This document shows, one piece after another, positions 17,181 to 27,149 of a DNA stretch of 64,000 nucleotides. This DNA comes from Azospirillum griseum. GTDB taxonomy: Bacteria; Pseudomonadota; Alphaproteobacteria; Azospirillales; Azospirillaceae. The stretch is from contig NZ_RXMA01000015.1 of the NCBI RefSeq assembly GCF_003966125.1, positions 12,254 through 76,253 of the forward strand, in the 5' to 3' direction. Under the pieces are notes generated by a model. That model worked only from the letters and a program-made list of their open reading frames with translations. It had not been told where the DNA came from and did no database searches. Position 1 is the stretch's first letter. Each line of letters starts with the position of its first letter. Made by a program: the position numbers and the translations under genes.

Positions 17181-17693
17181 TCAACGCCGATTCACGTCGC
17201 ACAGGGCGGGCAGCAGGATGGCCGGGGTGACGCTGGCCCCGACCAGCGCGCCGTAGAGCGCCTTGCCCACCAGCACGATTGTGAACGGGACCGCCGTCCA
17301 GCCGCCGCCCCACAGCAGGGCGGTGGCCGTCGGCGCGAACAGGATGAACCAGACAAGGGCCAGGACGACCGCGCGCGCGACCACCCCGCGCGGGACAAAC
17401 CGGCTCCACCCGGCCAGATCGCTCCAATCGCAATCGGGCAGCCCGCCACCGGCCCGCCGTTTGCGCAGGACAAACGGCAGCAGCAGGCCCATGGCCAGCA
17501 CCGGCAGGATGGTGCTGGGCAGCAGGTCGAAGGCCAACCCGCCCAGCCCCCAGACCGGAACCGGGTCAACGCCGGAAAACACCAACCCGGCGATCCCCGC
17601 CGTGATCGCGCCGTTGACCGCCGCGCCGACGGCCATTTCCACGCGCAGGAACGCGCGCAGGTCGCCGCGCCGCGCCGCCAGAGAAGTGAGCAT
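17181..17693 (-). CDS. Small integral membrane protein, unknown function
   Basis: This 170-residue protein has about four hydrophobic helices and a short basic loop (LRKRRAGGG) in the middle. I do not recognise the family. ATG 17693 was chosen because AAAGGA stands 7 nt upstream; the in-frame codon at 17714 has no ribosome site. It is convergent with cobA and lies downstream of a chemoreceptor gene on the same strand, after a 58-bp gap. Confidence 0.65.
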   Translation of the reverse strand: MLTSLAARRGDLRAFLRVEMAVGAAVNGAITAGIAGLVFSGVDPVPVWGLGGLAFDLLPSTILPVLAMGLLLPFVLRKRRAGGGLPDCDWSDLAGWSRFVPRGVVARAVVLALVWFILFAPTATALLWGGGWTAVPFTIVLVGKALYGALVGASVTPAILLPALCDVNRR

Positions 17694-17751
17694 TCCACAA
17701 TCCTTTCGGTTCAAAACATGATGAGACGGGGGGCGCTCAATTGGGGCGCGT

Positions 17752-19515
17752 TCAATGGGCGGAGCGGACCTTGACGACGAAGGAGTCGACCGCCACGCCC
17801 AGCCGGGTCGATTCCCCGACCAGCCCGTCCGCCGCCGCCAGCACGCGGTCGGCGATGGTTCCGGTGTCGCTGGCCCCCTGCATCACCTCGTCGATGATGA
17901 CGCGGACGTCGTCGGCACCGCTGGCCGCCCGGCTGGCGCTCTGGGCGATGTCCTGGGTGGCCTGGCTTTGCTCCGTCACCGCCGCGCTGATCGCGCCGGA
18001 GATTTCCGACATGCGGGTGATGACGCTGCCGACGCCGTGAATGGCGTCGGCGGCCTTGGCGGCAGCGGCACGGATGTCGTCGATCTGCCGTTCCACCCCC
18101 AGGATCGCGTCGGAGGTCTGGCGCGCCAGCGCCTTCACCTCCTGCGCGACGATGGCGAAACCGCGCCCGGCGTCGCCCGCGCGGGCGGCCTCGATGGTGG
18201 CGTTCAGCGCCAGCAGGTTGGTGCGCCCGGCGATGGCGTCGATCAGGCGGACCACCTCGCCAACCCGTTCCGCCGCCGTCAACAGCTCGTCCATCGCCGC
18301 TTCGCTGCGGCGCGCCCCGGCCACGGCGTGTTCGGCGATCCGTTCGGAGGCCACCACCCGTTCGCCGATGTCGCGGATGCTGGCCGAAAGCTGTTCGGCC
18401 ACCTCGGCCACCACATCCACGCTTTTGGCCGCCTGCCCGGCGCTGCCGGCGGCGGAGGTCGAGCAGCGGTTCGCGTTGCCCGCCACCGCCGCCAGCTCGT
18501 CCGCCGTCTGGCGCATCCGGGTGGCCGCCGCGCCGACGGACTGGACCACCTCGGCCACTTCGGCCTTCAGGCCGTCGGCCAGCCGCTCCAGCGTCCGGCG
18601 CTTGTCGGTTTCGGCCTGGGCCTGCAAACGCTCCTGTTCGTCGCGCAGCCGTTCGGCGTCCCGCATTGCCCGTTGGAACACCAGCACGGCGCGGGCGGTG
18701 GCGCCGATCTCGTCCCGGCGCTCCACCCCATGGATGGGGATGTCCAGCGCGCCATCGGCCAGCCGCGTCATCGCCCGCACCGTGCGTTCCAACGGCCGCG
18801 ACACCGAATGCAGCGCCAGCAGCAGGGCCACCGCCAGCGTCAGCAGCGCCCCGGCAGAGCCACTGACGACGGTCACGCGCACCGTGTCGTCGTAGCGGGC
18901 CTGGGCGGCCTGATCGGCGGCCTCAATGGCCTTGTGCACGTCGGCGCTCAAGCCTTCGAACTGGGAGATGGCGACGCTGAGGTCGAGACGCCCGCTGTTG
19001 AGCAGGTCGGCGGCGGCGCTGCGGCGGCCCGCCATCACCTCCCGCCGCACCTCCTCCACGATCGCCATCAGGTTGGTGAATTGGCTGATGCCGGAGTCGA
19101 TGTCCTGGTCGCGCTGGGGCAGGATGCGTTTCAGGCTGTCGGCGCTGGTGGTGACGGTCGCCTTCAGCGCGTCCAGATCGCGGCTGAGGAACGCGAGATT
19201 GTCGGGGTCCTCCTCGGCGACCATCTCGCGCACCAGCCCGCTGATCGACCGCACGGCCCCGGAGGCGACATACGCCGCCTTGCCGCGTTCCGACAGATCG
19301 ACCACCCGCTGGTAATCGTCCTTGATGAGGCCGCTTTGCGCGATGCCGTACCACGACATCGCCAGCGACACCCCCATCATCACCACCAGCGGAACCACGA
19401 TCTTCACGACAATCGGCAGATGGTTCCATGGCGCGGCCAGACGGCGGACGGTCGCCGCCACCGCCACCATCGTTGCATCGGCCAACCGCCGACCACCGGA
19501 AAGCAGAGCGCGCAT
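17752..19515 (-). CDS. Methyl-accepting chemotaxis protein, transmembrane
   Basis: The 587-residue chemoreceptor has TM1 near residues 32-55, a periplasmic helical sensor of about 150 residues (four-helix-bundle type), TM2 near 215-240, a HAMP linker ([20 protein letters not shown]) and the cytoplasmic signalling domain. Its conserved hairpin tip reads [20 protein letters not shown]. It would signal to CheA/CheW. ATG 19515 was chosen for GGAGG 8 nt upstream rather than the earlier codon at 19551. The ligand is unknown. It lies 32 bp downstream of the last gene of the catabolic cluster on the same strand, so taxis toward that cluster's substrate is possible but unproven. Confidence 0.9.
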   Translation of the reverse strand: MRALLSGGRRLADATMVAVAATVRRLAAPWNHLPIVVKIVVPLVVMMGVSLAMSWYGIAQSGLIKDDYQRVVDLSERGKAAYVASGAVRSISGLVREMVAEEDPDNLAFLSRDLDALKATVTTSADSLKRILPQRDQDIDSGISQFTNLMAIVEEVRREVMAGRRSAAADLLNSGRLDLSVAISQFEGLSADVHKAIEAADQAAQARYDDTVRVTVVSGSAGALLTLAVALLLALHSVSRPLERTVRAMTRLADGALDIPIHGVERRDEIGATARAVLVFQRAMRDAERLRDEQERLQAQAETDKRRTLERLADGLKAEVAEVVQSVGAAATRMRQTADELAAVAGNANRCSTSAAGSAGQAAKSVDVVAEVAEQLSASIRDIGERVVASERIAEHAVAGARRSEAAMDELLTAAERVGEVVRLIDAIAGRTNLLALNATIEAARAGDAGRGFAIVAQEVKALARQTSDAILGVERQIDDIRAAAAKAADAIHGVGSVITRMSEISGAISAAVTEQSQATQDIAQSASRAASGADDVRVIIDEVMQGASDTGTIADRVLAAADGLVGESTRLGVAVDSFVVKVRSAH

Positions 19516-19547
19516 GCTGCGGTCCTCCCTGTTCCAAGCCTGCGGGG

Positions 19548-20510
19548 TCACGGGGCCAGGGCGCGGCGGATCAACGCGCCGACGTCCCCGTCATGGCGGA
19601 AGCCGACCGCCGCCGCCGCCGTGGCGTCGAGGGGCGGAAAGGCCCCGAACCCGGCCTCCAGCGCCGGATCGGGCGCGTGGGTGACAAGGCGGCGGCGGTC
19701 CTCGCCGAACCGCGCGGCCAACCCGTCCACCAGATCGGCGATGGTCAGGCGCAGCACCGGCAGGGTGAAGACGCGCCGCTCCGCCAGCGTGGCGGACGGC
19801 AGCCCGGCGGCGTGCAGCAGGTTGTCCACGCAGGTTTCGACCGACATCCACCAGGCGACCGCCTGCGCCGACACCGGGCAGACAAAGGGCCGCCCCGCCG
19901 CCAGCGCCCAGAAAATCTCGCTCATGAAGGCCGACAGCAGGCCGTTCGGGGCCGGGGGGCGGGCGACGATGCCGGGCAGGCGCAAGGCGCAGCCATCGAC
20001 CCACCCGCGCCGCCCGTAATCGTTCAACAGGATTTCGGCGGCCAGCTTCTGCGCGCCATAGCTCAGGGTGGGGCGCGTCGGCGTGGCGTCGTCCACCCGG
20101 TCGGGCAGGGGGGAGCCATAGACGGCGATGGTGCTGGTGAAGACCAGCCGCGCCGCTGGTTGGCCAGGGTTTTCGACGGGGTGTTTGGCGGCGCGCCGCC
20201 GCAGCAATTCCAGCAACGTCAGCGTCGCCCGCAGATTGACGTCCAACCCCAAGGCGGGCTGACGTTCCGCCGCCCCGCCGGGCAGGCTGGCCAGATGGAA
20301 CACGCCGTCGCAGTCCGGCTCCAGCGCGGCGGCGAGAACGCCGTCGTCGGCGATGGACCCGACCACCCGGCGCACGCGTGGATCCTGCGGCGCGTCGTCG
20401 AGCGTCAGATCCACCAGGGTCAGGCGTTCGCACGCGCCATCGGCCAACAGCCGACGGGTCAGCGCTTGGCCGACGAAGCCGTTGGCTCCGGTGACAAGGA
20501 TGTGTTTCAT
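19548..20510 (-). CDS. NAD-dependent epimerase/dehydrogenase (DenD-like SDR)
   Basis: The 320-residue extended short-chain dehydrogenase has the Rossmann motif TGANGFVG at about 7-14, a STIAVYG segment and the catalytic YGAQK (Tyr/Lys) pair. It most resembles D-erythronate dehydrogenase (DenD) and related sugar-acid enzymes, but substrate assignment is uncertain. Its ATG overlaps the stop of the RND transporter gene by 4 bp (ATGA), so it is translationally coupled to it and is the last gene of the catabolic cluster. Confidence 0.8.
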   Translation of the reverse strand: MKHILVTGANGFVGQALTRRLLADGACERLTLVDLTLDDAPQDPRVRRVVGSIADDGVLAAALEPDCDGVFHLASLPGGAAERQPALGLDVNLRATLTLLELLRRRAAKHPVENPGQPAARLVFTSTIAVYGSPLPDRVDDATPTRPTLSYGAQKLAAEILLNDYGRRGWVDGCALRLPGIVARPPAPNGLLSAFMSEIFWALAAGRPFVCPVSAQAVAWWMSVETCVDNLLHAAGLPSATLAERRVFTLPVLRLTIADLVDGLAARFGEDRRRLVTHAPDPALEAGFGAFPPLDATAAAAVGFRHDGDVGALIRRALAP

Positions 20511-22990
20511 GCGGTCCACCCGTTGGCCATGCTGTTGGCGGTGGTGTCTTTATCGGCCATGCTGTTGTTGGCCGTGCCTTTGCCGGTGGCGGCTGACGTT
20601 TCGGTCGCGGGGGATGCCCCGCCGGGCAGCAGCAGATAGGCCAGGGCGGGCAGCAGGACGAGCGCGCCGACCATGTTCCACAGGAACATGAAGGCCAGCA
20701 GGATCCCCATGTCGGCCTGGAATTTGATGTCGGAAAAGGCCCAAGTGGCGACGGCGGCGGCCAGGGTGACGCCGGTCAGGATCACCACCTTGCCGGTGAA
20801 GATCAGCGCCCGGTAATAGGCTTCGGACAGCCCCATTCCGGCCCGCATCATCGCCAGCGTCACCGACAGGATGTACAGCGCGTAATCGACGCCGATGCCC
20901 ACCCCCAGCGCGATCACCGGCAGCGTGGCGACCTTCACCCCCATGCCCAGCCACACCATCAGCGCTTCGGCCAGGACGGAGGTCAGCATCAGCGGCAGCA
21001 CCGCCACCAGCACCGCCCGCCACGAGCGGAAGGTGACGAAGCTCAGCAGCATCACCGCGCCATAGACGAGGTAGAGCATCTGCCGCCACGCCTGCTTGAC
21101 GACGATGTTGGTCGCGGCCTCGATCCCGGCGCTGCCTGCGGCCAGACGGAAACGGATGTCGGGCGTGTCGTTGTCGGCGGCGAAGCGTTCGACGCGGGCG
21201 ACGACGCGGTCCAGCGTGTCGGCCTTGTGGTCCTTGAGATAGACGAACAGGGTCAGCAGGGTGCAGGCCTCGTTGTACAGGCCGCGCGGCGCGCCCGCCG
21301 TCACGAAATTCAGCATCGCCTGATTCTTGATCAGCTCCCCCCATTTCGGGTTGGCCTCGTTCAGGCCCGACAGCACGTCGCGGTTCAACTGCGCCAGGGA
21401 GTTGGTGGTCTCCACCCCCTCCAACTGCCGCAGCTCCCATTCCAGGGCGTCCAGGCGGCGCAGCGCCTCGTAACCGGCGCAGCTTCCGTCCCCCTTGGTT
21501 TCCACCATCACCGCGAACACGTCGCTGCTGGCCCCGTAATGGGCGTTGATGTAGGCGACGTCGCGGTTGTAGCGGGAGTCCGGGCGCAGCTCCGGCGCGC
21601 CGGGGTCGAGATCGCCGATCTTCAACCCTTCGGCCCCCCACAGCCCGACGGCGGCCAGCGCCACCCCGCCCAGCACCGCCACCATCGCGCCTTCACGCCG
21701 GGTGAAACGGTCGAGGAAGGCCCAGACCGGATGCTTGACGCCGGTGGTCTGGCGGGCGTTGTCGGTCTTCAGGCTGCGCGCCGCCGCCGCCGCGCTGACC
21801 CCGGTGTAGGACAGCAGGATCGGCAGCAGGATGAGGTTGGTGAAGATCAGCACCGCCACGCCCAGGCTGGCGGCGATGGCCAGTTCGCGGATCACCTGGA
21901 TGTCGATCACCAGCAGCACGGCGAAGCCGACCGCGTCGGCCAGCAGCGCGGTCAGACCGGCCAGGAACAGGCGGCGGAAGGTCAGGCGGGCGGCGACGTA
22001 TTTGTGCACGCCGCGCCCGATGTCCTGCATGATGCCGTTCATCTTCTGCGCGCCGTGGCTCATGCCGATGGCGAAGACCAGGAAGGGGACCAGGATCGAA
22101 TAGGGATCCAGCGCCATGCCCAGCGTCGGCAACAAGCCAAGCTGCCACACCACCGCCGTCATCGAGCTGACCACCACCAGCGCGGTGGAGCGGACGCAGC
22201 GGGTGAACCACAGCACGCAGACGGTGGTGATGACGATGGCGACGGCCAGGAACAGCAGCACCTCGCGCAGGCCGTCGATCAGGTCGCCGACGATCTTGGC
22301 GAAGCCGGTGACGTGCAGCGTCAGCCCCGGCCGCTCGAAACGCTGGCGGATCTCCTCCAGCTTTTGGGAAAAGGCGGCGTAGTCAAAGGGCGTGCCGTCG
22401 GGCAGCGCGCTCAACAGCGGCACATAAAGGGCGCTCGACGTGCCGTCCAGCGCCACGATCTGGCCGATCTCGCCCGACCGCGCCACGTTGACCCGCAACT
22501 GCCCCAGGCTGGCGGCAGAGCCGTCATAGCCGTCGGGGATGACCGGCCCGCCATCCATGCCGTCTTCCGTCACCCCGATCCAGCGGGTGTTGGGCGTCCA
22601 CAGCGATTTCATGAAGCTGCGGTCCACGCCGGGGGTCAGGAACACGGCGTCGTTGATCTGGCGCAGCGTGTCGAGATAGGCCGCCTCGTAGATCGACCGC
22701 CCGCCGTTGGACACCACGATGCGCACGGCGTTGCCCAGGCCCCGCAAATCCTGCTGGTGCTCCATGTAGGCGGCGATGAAGGGGTGCTGGCGGGGGATCG
22801 TCTTTTCAAAGCTGGCGTTCAAGCGCAAGGCGGACGCCTGCCACCCCAGGACCAGCGTCATCACCAGGCACAGGCACACGACGATCAGGCGGTTGTTGAA
22901 CAGGACCCGTTCGACGCGGGACCCGGATTGCGGATCGAAGGCCGCAAGGTCCTGCGGTTCGGCTGGGTCGACGGTGGGGGAAACGGCCAT
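20507..22990 (-). CDS. RND-superfamily (MMPL-type) transporter
   Basis: The 827-residue inner-membrane protein has about 12 membrane helices and two large periplasmic loops (residues about 60-250 and 450-640). The SSD-like signature GVGIGVDYALYIL and an internally duplicated architecture are typical of the hydrophobe/MmpL group. Such transporters recur beside DUF1302, DUF1329 and YCF48-like genes in lipophilic-compound catabolic clusters, where a role in moving hydrophobic molecules is proposed. All four types are present here. The start ATG at 22990 has GGAA upstream. The 3' end overlaps the epimerase gene. Confidence 0.88.
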   Translation of the reverse strand: MAVSPTVDPAEPQDLAAFDPQSGSRVERVLFNNRLIVVCLCLVMTLVLGWQASALRLNASFEKTIPRQHPFIAAYMEHQQDLRGLGNAVRIVVSNGGRSIYEAAYLDTLRQINDAVFLTPGVDRSFMKSLWTPNTRWIGVTEDGMDGGPVIPDGYDGSAASLGQLRVNVARSGEIGQIVALDGTSSALYVPLLSALPDGTPFDYAAFSQKLEEIRQRFERPGLTLHVTGFAKIVGDLIDGLREVLLFLAVAIVITTVCVLWFTRCVRSTALVVVSSMTAVVWQLGLLPTLGMALDPYSILVPFLVFAIGMSHGAQKMNGIMQDIGRGVHKYVAARLTFRRLFLAGLTALLADAVGFAVLLVIDIQVIRELAIAASLGVAVLIFTNLILLPILLSYTGVSAAAAARSLKTDNARQTTGVKHPVWAFLDRFTRREGAMVAVLGGVALAAVGLWGAEGLKIGDLDPGAPELRPDSRYNRDVAYINAHYGASSDVFAVMVETKGDGSCAGYEALRRLDALEWELRQLEGVETTNSLAQLNRDVLSGLNEANPKWGELIKNQAMLNFVTAGAPRGLYNEACTLLTLFVYLKDHKADTLDRVVARVERFAADNDTPDIRFRLAAGSAGIEAATNIVVKQAWRQMLYLVYGAVMLLSFVTFRSWRAVLVAVLPLMLTSVLAEALMVWLGMGVKVATLPVIALGVGIGVDYALYILSVTLAMMRAGMGLSEAYYRALIFTGKVVILTGVTLAAAVATWAFSDIKFQADMGILLAFMFLWNMVGALVLLPALAYLLLPGGASPATETSAATGKGTANNSMADKDTTANSMANGWTA

Positions 22991-23063
22991 GATGGTTCCA
23001 GACTGTCGAAAGGTTCAGGGGGGCGGGTGCGCCGATCTCAGCGACTGGCCTCAGCGGCCAGAC

Positions 23064-24140
23064 TCAGCGGTTGGGCTGGGGCACGCGCCACAGACCGCGC
23101 AGGGTGGCGACGACCAGCCCGCCGTCGCCGCTGTCCAGCAGACCCGTCGGCGTCGGCAGCGGCGGGGTGGGCAGCGGGGCCACGGGGGTCGCGCCGTCCC
23201 GCGCCATCAGGATCTGCCCGGCCTGGTTGGCCAGCAGCAGGCGACCGGAGCCGCTGGTCGCCGCCGTCACCGACACCGGGGCGGGCAGCTCGATCGGCTG
23301 CCAGCTTTCCCCCCGGTCGGTGGAGCGGAAGGCGTTGCCGCGCAGCCCGCCCAGCACCAGGGCACCGGACGCATCCACCGCCGCCGTGAACCAACTGCCG
23401 CGATAGGGTGTGGACAGCCGGGTGAAGCCGTGCCCGCCATCGTCCGACCGCAGCAACAGCCCCTGTTCCCCGGCGATGTAGAGCGTCTGGTCTCCGGCGT
23501 TACCGCGTCCGGCGCGGATGGCGTACAGGTGCAGCCCGTCCGGGTTGGGCAGGGCGAGCGTCAGGGACGACCAGCTTTTGCCGCCGTCGTCGGTGCGCAG
23601 CGCCAGGCCGAAGGCCCCGACGATGAAGCCGGTGTCCGCCGTCGGGAAGAAAAGGTCGAGGAAGGGCTTGTCCGGCCCCTCCTCGACCAGTTGTCCGATG
23701 CGGTGGGAGGGACCGTCTTTCGGAAGGCTGTCGGCGATGATGCGGGCCGCCGCCACGCCGTCGAGCTGTTTGACCCAGCTTTCGCCGCCGTCGCGGCTGT
23801 GCAGCACGACGCCGTAATGCCCGACCGCCCAGCCCAGCGTCGGGGTGGGGAAGGCCACGGCGGTCAGGGTGACGCTGACCGGAACCTTGGCCTGACGCCA
23901 GCTCGCGCCCTTGTCGTCGGACAGGGCGATCACGCCGCGTTCGCCCACCGCAACCAGACGCCCGCCCGCAGCGGCGAGCGCCTGGAAGGCGGCGCGTTCG
24001 GGTTGGCGGACCAGCGTGGCGGGGCGGTCCAGCGGTTCGGCCACCGGTGCCGCACCCGCCGCGCCCGCGAAGGCGAAGCCACCCAGGGCGAGCGCACCCG
24101 CCAGGGCGATCCTCGCCGCTCCATTGCACCGTCGCATCAT
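23064..24140 (-). CDS. Exported YCF48/BNR-like beta-propeller protein
   Basis: The 358-residue protein has a signal peptide (residues 1-31, Ala/Gly-rich core) followed by about six Asp-box/BNR-type blades with recurring DDGGxSW, RDGGESW and TDRGESW strands. This is the photosystem-II-stability-factor-like (YCF48) fold. In heterotrophs these genes accompany an RND transporter and DUF1302/DUF1329 genes and are thought to be periplasmic assembly or binding partners; that role is inferred. Two adjacent ATGs (24140, 24137) are possible starts. It lies between the FAH-family gene (55 bp) and the RND gene (73 bp). Confidence 0.8.
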   Translation of the reverse strand: MMRRCNGAARIALAGALALGGFAFAGAAGAAPVAEPLDRPATLVRQPERAAFQALAAAGGRLVAVGERGVIALSDDKGASWRQAKVPVSVTLTAVAFPTPTLGWAVGHYGVVLHSRDGGESWVKQLDGVAAARIIADSLPKDGPSHRIGQLVEEGPDKPFLDLFFPTADTGFIVGAFGLALRTDDGGKSWSSLTLALPNPDGLHLYAIRAGRGNAGDQTLYIAGEQGLLLRSDDGGHGFTRLSTPYRGSWFTAAVDASGALVLGGLRGNAFRSTDRGESWQPIELPAPVSVTAATSGSGRLLLANQAGQILMARDGATPVAPLPTPPLPTPTGLLDSGDGGLVVATLRGLWRVPQPNR

Positions 24141-24195
24141 TTCACCATGGTTTGAGGCATCGGACGTCACGTCGCGGGGACTTGCGCGGGGACCG

Positions 24196-25197
24196 TCAGG
24201 CGGGGTCGGCCGACGGGATGGCCGCCGGGGCGATGGCGTGGTCGATGGCCCCGAACAGCGAACGGCCCGCCGCGTCCAACACCTCGAACCGCAGCCGGTC
24301 GCCGAAGCGCAGCGGCGGGGTGGTTGCGGCGCCCGTGGCGATGACCTCCAACGCCCGCCGTTCGGCCAGACAGGCCGATCCCACCGTCGCGGCGTCGCGG
24401 TTGGACACGGTTCCCGACCCCAGGATCGCGCCGCTGCGCAGATCGCGGTTGTGGGCGAGGTGGGCCAGAAGCTCGCCAAAGCTCCAATCCATCTCGCGGC
24501 CGTTGGGGTTGCCGAACCAGTCGCCGTTGCGGTGGATGCGCAGATCCAGCGCGATGCGGCCATCGACCCAGGCGTCGCCCAATTCGTCCGGCGTCACCGC
24601 CACCGGCGCGAAGACCGTGGCCGGTTTGGCCTTGATGAAGCCGAAGCCAAGCTGCAATTCGGCGAACAGGTGGCGGCGCATGCTCATGTCGTTGAACAGC
24701 GTGACGAGCCGGATGGCCCGTTCCGCCGCCGCCGGGGAACTGCCCATCGGCAGATCGCCGACGATAACCGCGAACTCCCCTTCGAAATCGCCCTGCTCCT
24801 CCTCGTCCAGCATCGGGTAATCGTCGCAGGGGCCGCGAAAATCGTCGCTCTGGCGCTGGATCAGGATCGGAACGCCCTCCTGCTTCTTGACCGTCAGGTT
24901 GTAGGCCCGCTCCATGATGTTGCCATGGTTGAGGAAGGCCGACGCGTCCACGAACTGGCCGGTGCGCGGCAAGGGGGCCATCGCCTGCGCCGGATCGAAG
25001 GGGAAGGCCCCGGGGGCGGTTCCCTCCTCCAGCCGCTGGGCCAGGGCGCGCAGATCGCCTTCGCAGCGTTCCCAACGGTCAAGCGCGGCGCGCAGCGTCG
25101 GCGCGATGGCCGCCGCGTCCACGGCGCGGCTGAGATCGCGCGACACGACGACCAGACGGCCATCGGGCGCGCCGTTTTTCAGGGTGGCGAGCTTCAT
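24196..25197 (-). CDS. Fumarylacetoacetate hydrolase (FAH) family protein
   Basis: The 333-residue FAH-family enzyme would cleave or isomerise a beta-diketo/keto acid. Metal-site acidic residues are visible in the GEFAVIVG segment (near 140) and the DDYPMLDEE stretch, and the later SGTVSNRD region is typical. Its ribosome site (AGAGGT) overlaps the end of the upstream cyclase gene, leaving only a 4-bp gap, so it is coupled. In this cluster it fits the step after ring cleavage, hydrolysing a ring-fission product, although the exact reaction is unknown. Confidence 0.85.
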   Translation of the reverse strand: MKLATLKNGAPDGRLVVVSRDLSRAVDAAAIAPTLRAALDRWERCEGDLRALAQRLEEGTAPGAFPFDPAQAMAPLPRTGQFVDASAFLNHGNIMERAYNLTVKKQEGVPILIQRQSDDFRGPCDDYPMLDEEEQGDFEGEFAVIVGDLPMGSSPAAAERAIRLVTLFNDMSMRRHLFAELQLGFGFIKAKPATVFAPVAVTPDELGDAWVDGRIALDLRIHRNGDWFGNPNGREMDWSFGELLAHLAHNRDLRSGAILGSGTVSNRDAATVGSACLAERRALEVIATGAATTPPLRFGDRLRFEVLDAAGRSLFGAIDHAIAPAAIPSADPA

Positions 25198-25201
25198 GGG
25201 A

Positions 25202-26005
25202 TCAGACCTCTTCGAAAATCGCGACGGCGCGGGTCCATCCGGCGGACGCGCCGCGAATCTTGTGGGGGAAGCAGCTGACCAGAAAGCCGTCGCCCGGCAG
25301 CGCTTCGAGGTTGTGCAGCTTTTCCAGGTGGCAATAGCCGATGTCGCGCCCGGCCTTGTGCCCTTCCCAGATCAAACTGGTGTCGCCGGTCTCCGCGATC
25401 TTCTCGGCGGTGTAGGAGAAGGGGGCGTCCCAGCTCCAGGCGTCGGTTCCGGTCAGGCGGACGCCGCGTTCCAGCAGGAACATCGTCGCCTCGTACCCCA
25501 TGCCGCAGCCGGTTCGGACATAGTCGTTGTGCCCATAGCGGGACCCGGCGCGGGTGTTGACCAGCACGATGTCAAGCGGTTGCAGGCTGTGGCCGATGCG
25601 GTCCAGCTCCTGTTCCACATCGGCGGCGGTGGCGACGTAGCCGTCGGGGAAATGCCGGAAATCCAGCTTCACGCCGGGTTGGAAACACCAATCCAGCGGC
25701 ACCTCGTCGATGGTGATCGACTTTTTCCGCTCGCCCAGCTTGGCGTCCATGGTCGAATGGAAATGCCAGGGTGCGTCCAGATGGGTGCCGTTGTGGGTGG
25801 TCAGCGTCACCCATTCCGCAGCGGCGGCCTCGCCTTCGGGAAGGTCCCCGGCTTTGATGCCGGGCAGCATGTGGAGAAACTCCGGCACCGTGTCGGCGTG
25901 CTGCTGATAGGTGATTTTCGGGGCCAGCGGCGGCGGGTCCGACAGCACGTCGTTTTCCAGATAGATCGACAGATCGACCAGCCGGCGTTTTGCGGTGAGC
26001 AGCAT
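25202..26005 (-). CDS. Cyclase-family metal hydrolase (kynurenine-formamidase-like fold)
   Basis: The 267-residue protein belongs to the PF04199 'cyclase' family. The metal-binding motif HxGTHxDxPxH is complete: His71, His75, Asp77, Pro79, His81. Family members hydrolyse amide, lactone or related bonds (kynurenine formamidase, isatin hydrolase). Within this operon it probably opens or hydrolyses a lactone/cyclic intermediate. The start at 26005 has TAGGAG 9 nt upstream, which overlaps the stop of the SMP-30 gene. It is followed by the FAH-family gene. Confidence 0.85.
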   Translation of the reverse strand: MLLTAKRRLVDLSIYLENDVLSDPPPLAPKITYQQHADTVPEFLHMLPGIKAGDLPEGEAAAAEWVTLTTHNGTHLDAPWHFHSTMDAKLGERKKSITIDEVPLDWCFQPGVKLDFRHFPDGYVATAADVEQELDRIGHSLQPLDIVLVNTRAGSRYGHNDYVRTGCGMGYEATMFLLERGVRLTGTDAWSWDAPFSYTAEKIAETGDTSLIWEGHKAGRDIGYCHLEKLHNLEALPGDGFLVSCFPHKIRGASAGWTRAVAIFEEV

Positions 26006-26017
26006 GAACGGGAACTC

Positions 26018-27058
26018 CTAGGGCGCGCGGGTGGGCCAATGGGTGGGCGGCAGGCCGGGAACGGGGGACCGGAAGACCGGCAGGCGGTCGCCGCCCAGAC
26101 TGCCCAGGCAGACGGTGCGCAGATCCGGCCCGGCAAAGGTGACGCTGGCCATCAGCGGGGCGATGGTTCCGGCACAGGCCCCCAGCAGGGCGGGCGTGAC
26201 CGTGCCTTGCGCGTAGGCGGCCTCATAGGCGGCCAGCGCGTCCGGCTTGCCATCGTCGAGCAGGGTCAGAACCTCGCCCGTCGGGGTCAGGGCGATCAGC
26301 CGTTCGGTCAGGATCAGGGTGATCCACAGGTTGCCGACGGCGTCGAGCGCGAAGCCATCCGGGAAGCCGCCCAGATCGCTGGGGCCGTACACCTCGCGGT
26401 CGGTCAGCGCGCCGTCGGCCCCGACGCGCAGGCGCGAGATGCGGCGGGCGTTGGTTTCGGCGACGTAGAGCCATTCCTCTGCGGCGTCGAAATGGATTTC
26501 GTTGGTTCCGCAAAAACCGTCGGCGACGATGCGCGCGCCCCGCTCGTCGATCAGGCCGATGTAGCCGTCCGCCGTGCGCTCGTTGATCGAGCGGGTCCAG
26601 GGAACTTGCCGGGTCGTCACGGTGAACCAGATCCGGCCACGCCGGTCGGTCAGCACGAAGTTGGTCTTGCCCAGCGGCTGGCCGTCGATGCGGTCGCACA
26701 GGGTGGACAGCGCGCCGTCGCGCGTCATCCGTTCGATCAGGTCGGTGCCGAAATTGGCGATCAGCAGATCGCCGTTGCGGTCAAAGGCCAGCCCGTTCGG
26801 CAGGGAGCCGCCCAGGATCAGCGAGTCCGCCGTGCCCGTGCGGGCGTCGGCGGTGGCCGGGCGGCCTTCGATCAGGCGCTGGGTCCCGTCGGGCCGCAGA
26901 TGGACGACGCCGCGCGCGTCCGCCGTCCACAGCGACCCGTCGGGTTCGGCGAGGATGCATTCCGGGCGGCGCAGGCCGACACCGACGTAACTCAGGGCGT
27001 CAGGGTCCACCCGCCATCCCGTCAAGGGGTTGGCGGCGGACGAACGGGTCGTCGTCAT
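26018..27058 (-). CDS. SMP-30/gluconolactonase-family protein
   Basis: The 346-residue six-bladed beta-propeller of the SMP-30/strictosidine-synthase superfamily has characteristic strands GLAFDRNGDLLIANFG, PDGFALDAVGNLWIT and RPECILAEPDGSLW. Members are calcium-dependent lactonases. No signal peptide is present, so it is cytoplasmic. In the cluster it could hydrolyse a lactone formed during ring degradation. Its gap to the cyclase gene is 12 bp. Confidence 0.82.
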   Translation of the reverse strand: MTTTRSSAANPLTGWRVDPDALSYVGVGLRRPECILAEPDGSLWTADARGVVHLRPDGTQRLIEGRPATADARTGTADSLILGGSLPNGLAFDRNGDLLIANFGTDLIERMTRDGALSTLCDRIDGQPLGKTNFVLTDRRGRIWFTVTTRQVPWTRSINERTADGYIGLIDERGARIVADGFCGTNEIHFDAAEEWLYVAETNARRISRLRVGADGALTDREVYGPSDLGGFPDGFALDAVGNLWITLILTERLIALTPTGEVLTLLDDGKPDALAAYEAAYAQGTVTPALLGACAGTIAPLMASVTFAGPDLRTVCLGSLGGDRLPVFRSPVPGLPPTHWPTRAP

Positions 27059-27149
27059 CAGGGAAGGTCCGCTGGGTTGGACCCCGCCGGATCAGACCCG
27101 TGGAGGGATCAGACCGGAGGGGATCGGGCGGGGATCGGCGCGGCTCGGG